A DNA stretch of 64,000 nt from an uncultured Duncaniella sp. (GCA_910578615.1 CAJTRI010000007.1:62001-126000), one strand, 5' to 3'. Positions 43,670-51,579 are shown, numbered from the stretch's first letter. The notes: generated from the letters alone by a model not told the origin. Translations and numbers: made by a program.

Positions 43670-44620
43670 ATGCCACGCAAGTCATTTACAACCAAGCCCG
43701 GCGCCGAGAGGAATAGATTCCGTCCCGACGTGATAGAGCGATATGAGGTCAAAGAGGAGATGCCGTTGCTCCCGTTCCTCCTTTCCTCAATGCCCGACCG
43801 TAAGCGCACGGCGGTTAAAAGCCTCCTCGCCCACAACCAGATAGCCGTGAACGGGCGTCCTGTCACACAGTTCGACACCGCTCTAAGGCCCGGTGACGAG
43901 GTGAAGGTCAATCTCACGCGAGAGTTCAAGGTGTTCTATAACCGTCGTCTTAAGATTGTCTATGAGGATGATGACATCATCGTGGTCAACAAGGGTTATG
44001 GCCTGCTTTCTATGGGTACAGACAAAATCAAGGAGGGCACTGCATATGACATCCTTCGTGACTATCTGAAATGGCAGGATCCGCGCAACAAGCTCTTTAT
44101 AGTCCACCGCCTTGACCGTGACACATCGGGTCTCATGGTGTTTGCCAAGAATGTGGAGGCTAAGGAATGCTTGCAGCACAACTGGAACAATATGGTCTTG
44201 TCACGCAAATATCTTGCTGTGGTCGAAGGCAGACCCGATCCGGCCGAGGGCGAGATCAGAAGCTATCTTGCCGAAAACACTCGTTTCGAGGTGTATTCCA
44301 CGGATGACCCCAAGGAAGGGCAGCTTGCAGTGACCCGCTATCGCACGTTGAAGAGCCGTAATGGCTATTCTCTGATGGAGGTCGAACTTGATACAGGCCG
44401 AAAGAACCAGATACGAGTGCATATGAAAGACCTCGGTCACCCGATAATAGGAGACCGCCGTTACGGGGCTAAATCATCCCCGCTGCACCGTATGGCACTC
44501 CATGCCCAGACTCTGAGGTTTGTGCATCCCATTACTCGTAAGGACATGAATTTCTCGACCCCGGTTCCGATTTCGTTTGCGAAAACCGTTGCCGGCCCTA
44601 CGAATTACCAAACAGATTGA
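43670..44620 (+). CDS. RluA-family pseudouridine synthase
   Basis: 316 residues: an N-terminal S4-like RNA-binding domain (DRKRTAVKSLLAHNQIAVNG, positions 43-62), then the pseudouridine synthase domain with catalytic Asp149 in HRLDRDTSGLMVFAK and the conserved GRKNQIRVHM segment. It isomerises uridine to pseudouridine in rRNA or tRNA; the exact site cannot be predicted from sequence, although RluD-like 23S targets are plausible. It ends 1 bp before a very long perfect hairpin shared with the convergent TRIC-like gene. Confidence 0.9.
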   Translation: MPRKSFTTKPGAERNRFRPDVIERYEVKEEMPLLPFLLSSMPDRKRTAVKSLLAHNQIAVNGRPVTQFDTALRPGDEVKVNLTREFKVFYNRRLKIVYEDDDIIVVNKGYGLLSMGTDKIKEGTAYDILRDYLKWQDPRNKLFIVHRLDRDTSGLMVFAKNVEAKECLQHNWNNMVLSRKYLAVVEGRPDPAEGEIRSYLAENTRFEVYSTDDPKEGQLAVTRYRTLKSRNGYSLMEVELDTGRKNQIRVHMKDLGHPIIGDRRYGAKSSPLHRMALHAQTLRFVHPITRKDMNFSTPVPISFAKTVAGPTNYQTD

Positions 44621-44621
44621 T

Positions 44622-44676
44622 ACGGCATAAGCGGCGGCCGGGAGGATAATATCCTCCCGGCCGCCGCTTATGCCGT
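44622..44676. terminator. Exceptionally long perfect hairpin, likely bidirectional terminator
   Basis: Positions 44622-44648 and 44650-44676 are perfect 27-nt complements around a single central base, giving a GC-rich stem of at least 26 bp after allowing a minimal loop. It fills the gap between convergent genes. T-tracts are weak on both sides (CGTTTTG on +, TATCAATCTG on -), so termination or mRNA end protection are both possible. Confidence 0.8.
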
Positions 44677-44694
44677 CGTTTTGTCTTATAAAGT

Positions 44695-45306
44695 CTATTT
44701 TTCCTTCATCTCCGGGAGATGCCATCCGTAATGCAGGGCGCCCCACCGTAGAAAGAGTATTGTGAAGGCACAGCACGCCTGTTCGAGCAGGGTACTTCCG
44801 CCAAGCTCCATTACGCCCCAGTAGACTATTCCGCCTGCTATACAGGCTGTGGCATAGATGTCTTTACGGAAGAATAGCGGTTCCTCATTGATGAACACGT
44901 CACGGAGCACCCCTCCGAACGAACCTGTAATCATCCCCATTATAATTGCCACCCACATGGGATATTCGAATGAGAGGCTTTTCTGGATGCCTGTTATAAC
45001 GAACAGGGCCAGCCCTACGGCATCGAACATGAAGAGCGAACGGGAGTCGGATGTGAGGACGCGTTTGAACATCACCACAATGACGAATGCCAGTCCTGTG
45101 ACAGCCAGATACATCCACGAAGACATCCAGAAGACGGGAGCGTCAAGCAGAAGGTCTCGGATGGTGCCTCCCCCTATGGCTGTCACAACGCCTATGGTAT
45201 AGGCGCCGAACCAGTCGAATTTCTTGCGCGCGGCGAGGCGTATGCCGCTGACGGCAAAGGCAAGCGTGCCGATGACTTCTATTAAGAAGTAGAGCGTCGG
45301 TTCCAT
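44695..45306 (-). CDS. TRIC/YicG-family cation channel-like membrane protein
   Basis: 203 residues with seven hydrophobic segments. The duplicated family motif is clear: AIGGGTIRDLLLDAPVFW near 43-60 and SFGGVLRDVFINEEPLF near 128-144, matching bacterial TRIC-like (UPF0126/YicG) channels. Relatives conduct potassium or other monovalent cations; one study of a homologue suggested glycine transport. Substrate here is not known. It is the last gene of pheS-fluC-nth-TRIC; its start shares one base with the nth stop. Confidence 0.87.
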   Translation of the reverse strand: MEPTLYFLIEVIGTLAFAVSGIRLAARKKFDWFGAYTIGVVTAIGGGTIRDLLLDAPVFWMSSWMYLAVTGLAFVIVVMFKRVLTSDSRSLFMFDAVGLALFVITGIQKSLSFEYPMWVAIIMGMITGSFGGVLRDVFINEEPLFFRKDIYATACIAGGIVYWGVMELGGSTLLEQACCAFTILFLRWGALHYGWHLPEMKEK

Positions 45307-45950
45307 TATTTCTTTGTTTCTTTCTGATAGAATCGGCAGACGGATGTCAGACCGCAGTTCAGGCAGTCGGGGCGTCGCGCCTTGCAGACATATCGTCCAT
45401 GCAGTATCAGCCAGTGGTGGGCCTTGGGGATTATCTCTTCCGGGATGTTCCTGACAAGAGCCTTCTCGGTGGCAAGCGGTGTTTTGCTGTTAGTGGTGAG
45501 GCCTATGCGTTCGCTGACGCGGAACACATGGGTGTCAACGGCCATTGCCGAGCGATTGAACACTACGGCGAGAATGACGTTGGCAGTCTTGCGCCCAACT
45601 CCCGGGAGCGACATGAGTGCGTCAATATCGGCCGGTACTTCCCCGCCAAACTCATCAACAAGGCGTCTGGCCATCCCGGCGAGTGAGCGGGCCTTGTTGT
45701 TGGGATAGGATACGGACTTTATATAAGGGTATATCTCCTCGGCTGATACTGCGGCCATGGCGTCAGCTGTGGGAAAGGCCTCGAAGAGTGGAGGGGTGAC
45801 CATATTGACGCGTTTGTCCGTGCACTGGGCCGAGAGTATCACTGCCACAAGGAGCTGGTAGGGATTGTCATATTGCAGCTCTGTCTCGGCGACAGGCATC
45901 GATGACTCAAACCACTCGATGACCCGCCGGTAGCGTTCTTTGACTGTCAT
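45306..45950 (-). CDS. nth: Endonuclease III
   Basis: 214 residues, the size of E. coli Nth. The helix-hairpin-helix motif LPGVGRKTANVI (115-126) carries the catalytic Lys121, and Asp139 lies in AVDTHVFRVSERIG. The C-terminal 4Fe-4S ligands are Cys189, Cys196, Cys199 and Cys205 with the standard C-x6-C-x2-C-x5-C spacing. It excises oxidised pyrimidines and cleaves abasic sites. It overlaps fluC by 4 bp. Confidence 0.96.
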   Translation of the reverse strand: MTVKERYRRVIEWFESSMPVAETELQYDNPYQLLVAVILSAQCTDKRVNMVTPPLFEAFPTADAMAAVSAEEIYPYIKSVSYPNNKARSLAGMARRLVDEFGGEVPADIDALMSLPGVGRKTANVILAVVFNRSAMAVDTHVFRVSERIGLTTNSKTPLATEKALVRNIPEEIIPKAHHWLILHGRYVCKARRPDCLNCGLTSVCRFYQKETKK

Positions 45951-46330
45951 AGGCGTTCAAGTAATTTTACTGTTCCGAAATAACCTGCCATGAAGGCGGC
46001 AAATCCGCCGGCAAGGGTGGTCAGAAGATAGACGGCGGCCTTAGCTCCCTGTCCGAGCCTAATAAGGGTGCCGGCATCAAGCATGAAGGTGGAATAGGTG
46101 GTGAAACCGCCAAGAAAACCTGTCACACAGAGAAGACGGATGGTGCGTGGGCCTTCGCGATGGTCGATAAGTGTTGCAACGATACCTATCAGAAGGCATC
46201 CGAGGATGTTGACAGCCATTGTGGGCCATGTCTTGTCGGCCATCAACAACGGCGTCTGTTGCATGGCATAGCGTGCGACACATCCGGCAGCGCCTCCGAG
46301 AGCCACCGTCAGACAGTCTGTAAATGTCAT
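45947..46330 (-). CDS. crcB: Fluoride channel FluC/CrcB
   Basis: 127 residues with four membrane helices. LGGAAGCVARY at 11-21, asparagine N41 in VNILGCLLIG and the filter GGFTTYSTF at 74-82 match the dual-topology fluoride channel family. It exports fluoride as a dimer. Unlike many crcB genes it has no fluoride riboswitch, as only 17 bp separate it from pheS. Confidence 0.93.
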   Translation of the reverse strand: MTFTDCLTVALGGAAGCVARYAMQQTPLLMADKTWPTMAVNILGCLLIGIVATLIDHREGPRTIRLLCVTGFLGGFTTYSTFMLDAGTLIRLGQGAKAAVYLLTTLAGGFAAFMAGYFGTVKLLERL

Positions 46331-46347
46331 AGCGGAATCTCTGTATA

Positions 46348-47367
46348 TCAGTGGGCCGCCGTGAACTGTTCGAGGAAACGGACGTCGTTTTCGGAGAACA
46401 TGCGGAGATCCTTGACCTGGTATTTCAGATTGGTGATTCGCTCCACTCCCATTCCGAGTGCGAAGCCGCTGTATTTTTTCGAGTCAATGCCGCAGGCTTC
46501 GAGAACATTCGGGTCAACCATGCCGCAACCGAGGATTTCCACCCATCCAGTGTGTTTGCAGAAAGAACATCCCTTGCCTCCGCAGAGGTTGCAGGAGATA
46601 TCCATCTCGGCCGATGGTTCGGTGAATGGGAAGTAGCTGGGACGCAGCCTTATCTTTGTCTCAGGGCCGAACATCTCGCGGGCAAAGTAGAGGAGGGTCT
46701 GACGGAGGTCGGCAAACGATACATTTTCGTTGACATAGAGGGCTTCCACCTGGTGGAAGAAGCAGTGGGCGCGGGCCGATATGGCTTCGTTGCGATAGAC
46801 GCGTCCGGGGCAGATGATGCGGATAGGAGGCTTGGTTGTCTCCATCACACGGCTTTGCACTGACGAGGTGTGTGTGCGCAGGAGCACGTCCGGGTTACGC
46901 CCTATAAAGAACGTGTCTTGCATGTCACGTGCAGGATGGTCTTCGGCAAAATTGAGAGATGAGAACACATGCCAGTCATCCTCGATTTCGGGGCCTTCGG
47001 CCACCGTGAATCCGAGGCGTGAGAAGATCGCTATAATCTCGTCCTTGACCAGAGAGAGGGGATGGCGTGTCCCGAGCGGCATGGGTGCCGCCGTGCGGGT
47101 CAGGTCTATGTCCTCGTCAACGGTATCGGCGTTTTCAAGGGCCTCCCGCATTGCGTTAAGGCGCTCTGTGGCCATTGTTTTTAGTTCATTGAGTTTTTGG
47201 CCAAGTTCGCGTTTCTGTTCTGCCGGGACTGTGCGGAAATCCTGCATGAGGACTGATACGGCCCCTTTCTTGCTGAGATACTTTATGCGGAGAGCCTCCA
47301 CTTCCTGAATGTCGGAAGCTGTGAGGCCTTCGATTTCGGCTTTGAGTTGGTTAATCTTTTCAATCAT
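46348..47367 (-). CDS. pheS: Phenylalanyl-tRNA synthetase alpha subunit
   Basis: 339 residues, full length, with an N-terminal coiled coil and the class II catalytic core: RTHTSSVQSRVME near 170-182, the FFHQVEALYVNENVSF stretch, a cysteine-rich CNLCGGKGCSFC segment near 268-279, and motif 3 GFALGMGVERITNLKY. It forms the alpha2beta2 enzyme with PheT, whose gene is not nearby. The ATG follows a TATCTTTG promoter box by only 4 nt, so the mRNA may be leaderless. fluC, nth and TRIC follow in the same direction. Confidence 0.96.
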   Translation of the reverse strand: MIEKINQLKAEIEGLTASDIQEVEALRIKYLSKKGAVSVLMQDFRTVPAEQKRELGQKLNELKTMATERLNAMREALENADTVDEDIDLTRTAAPMPLGTRHPLSLVKDEIIAIFSRLGFTVAEGPEIEDDWHVFSSLNFAEDHPARDMQDTFFIGRNPDVLLRTHTSSVQSRVMETTKPPIRIICPGRVYRNEAISARAHCFFHQVEALYVNENVSFADLRQTLLYFAREMFGPETKIRLRPSYFPFTEPSAEMDISCNLCGGKGCSFCKHTGWVEILGCGMVDPNVLEACGIDSKKYSGFALGMGVERITNLKYQVKDLRMFSENDVRFLEQFTAAH

Positions 47368-47371
47368 GGTG

Positions 47372-47379
47372 CAAAGATA
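47372..47379 (-). promoter_or_regulatory. Promoter -7 box of pheS
   Basis: The - strand reads TATCTTTG, with 4 nt between it and the pheS ATG and the lgt stop 17 bp upstream. No -33 TTTG at standard spacing. Confidence 0.5.
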
Positions 47380-47395
47380 GTAAAATTACTCCCAT

Positions 47396-48265
47396 TTAGT
47401 GTTTTTTCTTTCCGGCTTTTTCATCCTCGTCGGCAAAACGGTCGGGGTAGGCAAGGTGGAGTCTGGGACGCCTGAGTGCATAAATGACGAGCGCTATGCC
47501 TATGATTATGAACGGGATGCTGAGCCATTGTCCCATGTTGAGGGTCATTGACTCCTCAAAGGCCACCTGCGGGTTCTTGATGAATTCGATAAGGAACCTC
47601 GGCGTGAAGATGCCGATGAAGAAGACTCCGAAGATGAGGCCGGGACGTTCCTCGGCGTTCTTTTTCCAGTACATCCACATCAGCAGCCCGAAGAGCGCGA
47701 AATAGCAGAGGGCTTCGTAGATCTGTGTGGGATGACATGCCTGGCCGTAATACAGTTCGTTCCATTCGCGAGATCTGAGGAACATGAATCCCCATGGAAG
47801 GTCGGTGGCATGGCCGAAGATTTCAGAGTTCATCAGGTTGCCGAGACGTATGAGACCGCCTACGAGGGCGACAGGGATGACGAGGCGGTCAAATGTCCAT
47901 AACGGGCTGCGCCGCGTTGTGGTCAACGAATATATGATCACCCCGATGATGATACCTATGGTGCCGCCATGGCTGGCAAGACCGCCGTGCCATACGTATA
48001 GTATTTCCAAGGGGGTCTGACGGTAAGAGTCCCACTCGTAGAAGAACACATGTCCGAGTCGGGCGCCTATGATGGTTCCGGCCACTGTCCAGAGGAGCAG
48101 GATGCCGAGCCATCGTTCGGGAGCACCTTCGTGGCGGTATATGCGGGCCTCGATCTCGTAGCCCACGAGGAAGCCTATCATGAAGGCAAGGCTGTACCAG
48201 CGGATTGAAAGAGGGCCGATGCTGAACCATACAGGGTCGGCCGTCCATGTGATAAAATCAAGCAC
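47396..48265 (-). CDS. lgt: Prolipoprotein diacylglyceryl transferase
   Basis: 289-residue membrane protein. Lgt signatures include IRWYSLAFMIGFLVGY, the VWHGGLASHGGTIG block near 94-107 and RLGNLMNSEIFGHATDLPWGF near 136-156, which carries the essential arginine. It adds diacylglycerol from phosphatidylglycerol to the lipobox cysteine of prolipoproteins such as the SusD protein in this window. It has a complete -33/-7 promoter upstream and is divergent from the DUF695 gene. Confidence 0.95.
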   Translation of the reverse strand: MLDFITWTADPVWFSIGPLSIRWYSLAFMIGFLVGYEIEARIYRHEGAPERWLGILLLWTVAGTIIGARLGHVFFYEWDSYRQTPLEILYVWHGGLASHGGTIGIIIGVIIYSLTTTRRSPLWTFDRLVIPVALVGGLIRLGNLMNSEIFGHATDLPWGFMFLRSREWNELYYGQACHPTQIYEALCYFALFGLLMWMYWKKNAEERPGLIFGVFFIGIFTPRFLIEFIKNPQVAFEESMTLNMGQWLSIPFIIIGIALVIYALRRPRLHLAYPDRFADEDEKAGKKKH

Positions 48266-48293
48266 TTTTGTCGGGTTAATTTGATTAATTGTG

Positions 48294-48325
48294 CAAAATT
48301 ACGTGAAAAGAGGGGTTAAATCAAA
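48294..48325 (-). promoter_or_regulatory. Complete promoter of lgt
   Basis: On the - strand TTTG (48322-48325) and TAATTTTG (48294-48301) are 20 nt apart, matching the Bacteroidetes -33/-7 consensus. The predicted leader is about 22 nt. Confidence 0.7.
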
Positions 48326-48334
48326 AATCTTGCC

Positions 48335-48342
48335 TATTTTTG
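48335..48342 (+). promoter_or_regulatory. Promoter -7 box of DUF695 gene
   Basis: TATTTTTG matches TAnnTTTG and lies 23 nt before the ATG at 48366; it is divergent from, and partly interleaved with, the lgt promoter. Confidence 0.5.
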
Positions 48343-48365
48343 CTAAAAATTAACACGATATACAA

Positions 48366-48797
48366 ATGGAGACAGGAATATGGTGGACGGCACCCGCCGA
48401 GAGCGAGTCAGGCCGTCTGATTATGGTCACGGGACGCAAGGATGTGGAGAAGTTCAGGGACAATCCGCGTTTTAACATCCGCATAGAGGTGACTTGGAAA
48501 TACGAGGGTGGGGCTGATGGTATGCCTGACGCGGAAACGTCTGAACTTATGGAAAAGGTACAGGACAGACTTGCTGAGGTTTTCAGTAAGGATCCCGTGG
48601 CAGTGCTGACAGGCGTGTTCACCGGTGACGACCGTCGTGACTGGGTGTTTTATTCGCTTTCCACACATATCTTCGGACGTAAGCTCAATGAATCGCTTGC
48701 CGACTTCCCGGTTCTCCCGCTGACTGTGTATTGTGAGAATGATTCCGACTGGGCAGGATATGACGAGATGTCGCAGGCAGAGATAAAGCTTGACTGA
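48366..48797 (+). CDS. DUF695 domain protein
   Basis: 143 residues, soluble, acidic, with the DUF695 pattern of an N-terminal ESGRLIMVTGRKDVEKF stretch and a middle AVLTGVFTGDDRRDWVFYSLS block followed by FPVLPLTVYCENDSDWAGYDEM. No catalytic motif is evident and the biochemical role of the family is unknown. It is a single-gene unit between lgt and the non-coding region; a hairpin 70 bp downstream may end its transcript. Confidence 0.75.
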   Translation: METGIWWTAPAESESGRLIMVTGRKDVEKFRDNPRFNIRIEVTWKYEGGADGMPDAETSELMEKVQDRLAEVFSKDPVAVLTGVFTGDDRRDWVFYSLSTHIFGRKLNESLADFPVLPLTVYCENDSDWAGYDEMSQAEIKLD

Positions 48798-48866
48798 CAG
48801 CTCAGGACTTCAATAAGGAATGCCTGCATACCTGTTTAAAAAACGTTAGGTGTGATGATACGGAAA

Positions 48867-48895
48867 AGCGGTTTTTGGCAACGCCACAAACCGCT
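48867..48895 (+). terminator. Hairpin downstream of DUF695 gene
   Basis: AGCGGTTT (48867-48874) pairs with AAACCGCT (48888-48895) around a 13-nt loop, 70 bp after the DUF695 stop. No T-run follows, so it is only a possible terminator. Confidence 0.45.
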
Positions 48896-49366
48896 CCTCA
48901 CGTTTCAACTATTTATTTATGAGAGCCTCAGTATCCAGTTTCACAACTCGGTAAAGAGGACGAGGGATGTATTAAATCACTTCGTTCTCTTATAGAACAA
49001 TCCGATGGGGGATTTAGCGTGGTTTTGAGCGCTAAAAGTGATTAAAAAACCATAACAGGAGCGGTTGTATTAAGGTTTTTGTGTTAAAATCAAAAATTTC
49101 CCATACCTCGGAAGAGGTGCGGGCTGCATCCCCGTCTTCCGGCCTTCTCTCAAATCCATGTGTCTGCTTACAAGTGAGTGTGACAGGTGTTTTTGGATGA
49201 TACTTGGTTAAGAAACCGAACATCGTTTAAACCGTCTGCATCTTGCCTTTGACATTCCGCCAACATTCCAATACATCATGATTATTCTTCGTTGGTGGCA
49301 TAAGTTATGCATCTGATTGGCCGAACATGGTGTATCGGTATGTTATATCGTGTAATAGTGGATATG
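48896..49366. other. Hairpin-rich non-coding region beside tRNA-Arg
   Basis: About 470 bp with no credible gene; a 63-codon - strand frame at 49032-49223 has no recognisable content. It contains a 69-nt cloverleaf-like inverted-repeat cluster (48975-49043), a hairpin at 49109-49141 (CGGAAG/CTTCCG with an inner GCGGG/CCCGT) and the palindrome GCATAAGTTATGC at 49298-49310. No repeat of the tRNA 3' end, and hence no att site, was found. Confidence 0.5.
48975..49043 (+). other. Cloverleaf-like structured element, possible RNA
   Basis: Outer arms AATCACT (48975-48981) and AGTGATT (49037-49043) are perfect 7-nt complements. Inside lie GTTCT/AGAAC (48984-48988 and 48994-48998), AATCC/GGATT, and TAGCG/CGCTA; the last can be extended to TTTAGCG/CGCTAAA, which ends exactly where the outer arm begins. 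The size and layout recall a tRNA, but no normal anticodon or T-loop is present. Strand and transcription are unknown. Confidence 0.35.
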
Positions 49367-49396
49367 AAAAAAGCGAGACCTTGTGGGTCTCGCTTT
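49367..49396 (-). terminator. Terminator of tRNA-Arg
   Basis: AAAGCGAGACC (49370-49380) and its exact complement (49386-49396) flank a 5-nt loop. On the - strand the stem ends in a T-run, directly after the tRNA 3' end. Confidence 0.85.
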
Positions 49397-49397
49397 G

Positions 49398-49471
49398 TGA
49401 CTCCTACAGGATTCAAACCTGTAACCTTCTGATCCGTAGTCAGATGCTCTATTCAGTTGAGCTAAGGAGCC
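49398..49471 (-). tRNA. tRNA-Arg (anticodon ACG)
   Basis: 74 nt folding as a full cloverleaf: acceptor GGCTCCT/AGGAGTC (one G-U), D arm GCTC/GAGC, anticodon stem TCTGA/TCAGA with loop CTACGGA, giving ACG, and T arm ACAGG/CCTGT with loop TTTGAAT. CCA is not encoded. The ACG anticodon needs TadA editing to inosine; tadA is at 39,813. It has its own promoter and terminator. Confidence 0.95.
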
Positions 49472-49491
49472 GTTGTTTTGTTTTTGCACTG

Positions 49492-49523
49492 CAAAGGTAG
49501 GCACTATTTGGAGACTGTGCAAA
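49492..49523 (-). promoter_or_regulatory. Complete promoter of tRNA-Arg
   Basis: On the - strand TTTG (49520-49523) and TACCTTTG (49492-49499) are 20 nt apart, a full Bacteroidetes -33/-7 pair, 20 nt before the mature tRNA 5' end. Confidence 0.75.
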
Positions 49524-49622
49524 TTTTTAGAGCAAAAAAAACGATATTTTTTGAAAATAACTACTTTTAGGATTATTATTGGTCTATTTAGTCGTGAAAG
49601 GAGTATTGTTGACGAACATGTT

Positions 49623-49654
49623 TTTGGTGTATTAGTGTATTTTGCGTAACTTTG
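49623..49654 (+). promoter_or_regulatory. Complete promoter of outer-membrane barrel gene
   Basis: TTTG at 49623-49626 and TAACTTTG at 49647-49654 are separated by 20 nt. The ATG at 49682 follows 27 nt after the -7 box, which rules out the in-frame TTG at 49652 that lies inside the box. Confidence 0.75.
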
Positions 49655-49681
49655 AAATATGTAAATTTAATAAACATCATT

Positions 49682-50443
49682 ATGCGAAGAACCATTCAGC
49701 TTGTATTTATAGCCCTTTTTTCCCTTGTTCCTCTTTCCGGGGCCGGTCAGTGCGGGGCCGGTGGCAATTATTGCGCCCTCGGAGGAGGAAGGCTTCTTGA
49801 TATAGATGTCCATGCTTTGGTTGGCGGGAGCTATGTTACCGAGAACTATAAGGACTGTTTCCCTGAGATATCGGATCTAAATGCCGGCATGGGGCTTGCC
49901 GTAGGCGTGGGACTTGGTGCCAGATTCAATCTTACCCGCACTTTCGGACTCGGTACAGGGATAAACTATATCAGCAGCAGGGGGACTCTTGACATGGCTG
50001 TGACAGGGCAGCAGTCGGCGAGTATTTCCAATGTGTTTCAGCGGAGCCACTATTATGCTTTTGATTTCCCGGTATATGTATCCTTTTCTCCATGTATAGC
50101 CAACGGTGTGAGGTGGAATTTTGACATAGGACTTTATTATTCCTATGGGACGAGCGGAAAACAGAAAAACGTTATCTATGATGCGAAGACCAACGAACTT
50201 GGGCAGCTGATGACCACCAGGACTGTGCTTGAAACTGATTATTATAAGGACGGCGCGTTTATCAATTCATTCAAAAGGGCCGACATCGGTCTGCATGTCG
50301 ATACGGGTGTCACTTTTCTTGACCGACTCAGACTTGGTCTGAGAGCGCATATCGGATTGAAGAATGTGGCTAAGTCTACGGGGTTGAAGAATCCGTCGTG
50401 TCATAATATAAATATTATGGCAGTGGCCGGATGGCGCCTGTGA
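49682..50443 (+). CDS. Outer-membrane beta-barrel protein
   Basis: 253 residues. A signal peptide (MRRTIQLVFIALFSLVPLSG, cleavage near 22-23) is followed by a short cysteine-containing segment (CGAGGNYC) and alternating polar/hydrophobic strands, with barrel-like stretches such as GLAVGVGLGARFNLTRTFGLG and the C-terminal INIMAVAGWRL. It resembles the OMP_b-brl/PorT-like small barrels common in Bacteroidetes. The ligand or partner is unknown. It forms a single-gene transcript with its own promoter and a terminator shared with the convergent aroB. Confidence 0.75.
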   Translation: MRRTIQLVFIALFSLVPLSGAGQCGAGGNYCALGGGRLLDIDVHALVGGSYVTENYKDCFPEISDLNAGMGLAVGVGLGARFNLTRTFGLGTGINYISSRGTLDMAVTGQQSASISNVFQRSHYYAFDFPVYVSFSPCIANGVRWNFDIGLYYSYGTSGKQKNVIYDAKTNELGQLMTTRTVLETDYYKDGAFINSFKRADIGLHVDTGVTFLDRLRLGLRAHIGLKNVAKSTGLKNPSCHNINIMAVAGWRL

Positions 50444-50471
50444 AGAGACTATAAGCAATGTATAAACAGCT

Positions 50472-50511
50472 ATCCCCCGGCAGTCGAGAATGAATCCGTC
50501 TGCCGGGGGAT
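50472..50511. terminator. Bidirectional terminator between barrel gene and aroB
   Basis: ATCCCCCGGCAG (50472-50483) pairs perfectly with CTGCCGGGGGAT (50500-50511), a 12-bp GC-rich stem with a 16-nt loop, between convergent genes. Confidence 0.8.
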
Positions 50512-50535
50512 GATTGTGTGTCAACAGGACGCTTG

Positions 50536-51579
50536 TCAGCTTGTCATGTCCCGGAATATGTCGAGAGCCGTGCGTATGTCTGCATCGGATGCCGTGCGGT
50601 CTATAAGCGGTAGGCCGGGACGTGAGAGGAGTGTGAAGTTTATTTCACCCGGGGTGTCGTTCTTCTTGTCGTGTCTCATGAATTCTATAAGAGCCGGATA
50701 GTCGTCACATGAGAATGCCGGTGTACCATAGCCGTTGTCTTTGAGATATCCGGCGAGAATGTGGAGCTCGCGGGAGGGATAGCCCTCGGTCATGTGGGAC
50801 AATATCATTTCTACAAGCATTCCCCATGCCACGGCGTGCCCGTGGGGGACTGGTTTGTGGCATCGTAGAGCAAGGGACTCGAACGCGTGCCCGGCTGTAT
50901 GGCCGAGGTTTAGGGCGCGTCTCAGTCCTTTTTCGCACGGGTCTTCGACCACGATACGTTCTTTAACCCTGACGCTTTCTTCGAGCAGTGGCAGGAGGGT
51001 GTCGGGACGGCTGTCGAGTATGTTGTAATTCAGCAGCCGTCTGCATGTTTCCTCGGAAGAGAGATAGCCGTGTTTGAGCATCTCGGCATAGCCTGAAAGC
51101 AATTCCACGGAAGGGAGTGTGGAAAATAGTACTGTGGAGATAATGACGGCGTCAGCCGGTGCGAAGGCTCCGACCTCGTTTTTCAGCCCACCGAAGTTTA
51201 TGCCTGTCTTACCGCCTACGGCGGCATCGACGGCAGAGAGGAGCGTGGTGGGGACATTGATGAACCTGAGTCCGCGCTTGAATGTCGCGGCGGCAAAACC
51301 GCCCATATCGGTCACTACGCCACCACCGATGTTGATGACCACGGATCTGCGTGTGGCTCCGCCTTTGATAAGTCCGTCCCATATGAGGGACAGGGATGAA
51401 AGGTCTTTATGCTCGTCACCCGGCATGACGGTGATGACAGGATAGGGGAGGGAAAGGAGTGGCAGGACTGCACGGGCCACATTGGAGTCAGTGACAATGT
51501 GGACTGACGCAGGTCTCATCTCCTCGATGAGCGAGGTGATGGCCTGTCTGACCTCGTTGGTGAAAAGTATCTTTTGCAT
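50536..51579 (-). CDS. aroB: 3-dehydroquinate synthase
   Basis: 347 residues. The NAD-binding GGGVVTDMGGFAAATFKRG block (about 104-122), PTTLLSAVDAAVGGKTGINF (130-149) and the metal-binding NLGHTAGHAFES motif near 228-239 with a second HGHAVAWGM are standard AroB features. It makes dehydroquinate from DAHP in the shikimate pathway. It is the last gene of the operon starting at queF; its ATG shares one base with the stop of the HAD gene. Confidence 0.94.
   Translation of the reverse strand: MQKILFTNEVRQAITSLIEEMRPASVHIVTDSNVARAVLPLLSLPYPVITVMPGDEHKDLSSLSLIWDGLIKGGATRRSVVINIGGGVVTDMGGFAAATFKRGLRFINVPTTLLSAVDAAVGGKTGINFGGLKNEVGAFAPADAVIISTVLFSTLPSVELLSGYAEMLKHGYLSSEETCRRLLNYNILDSRPDTLLPLLEESVRVKERIVVEDPCEKGLRRALNLGHTAGHAFESLALRCHKPVPHGHAVAWGMLVEMILSHMTEGYPSRELHILAGYLKDNGYGTPAFSCDDYPALIEFMRHDKKNDTPGEINFTLLSRPGLPLIDRTASDADIRTALDIFRDMTS

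Noticed and set aside
46331..46347. Fluoride riboswitch before crcB
   Set aside because: Only 17 bp lie between pheS and crcB, too short for the motif.
49032..49223. 63-codon - strand reading frame in the non-coding gap
   Set aside because: No recognisable domain, no promoter or ribosome-binding site, and it runs across the inverted repeats of the cloverleaf-like element.
49652..49681. Upstream TTG start for the outer-membrane barrel gene
   Set aside because: The codon lies in the -7 promoter box, so it cannot be in the mRNA; the ATG at 49682 gives a proper signal peptide.
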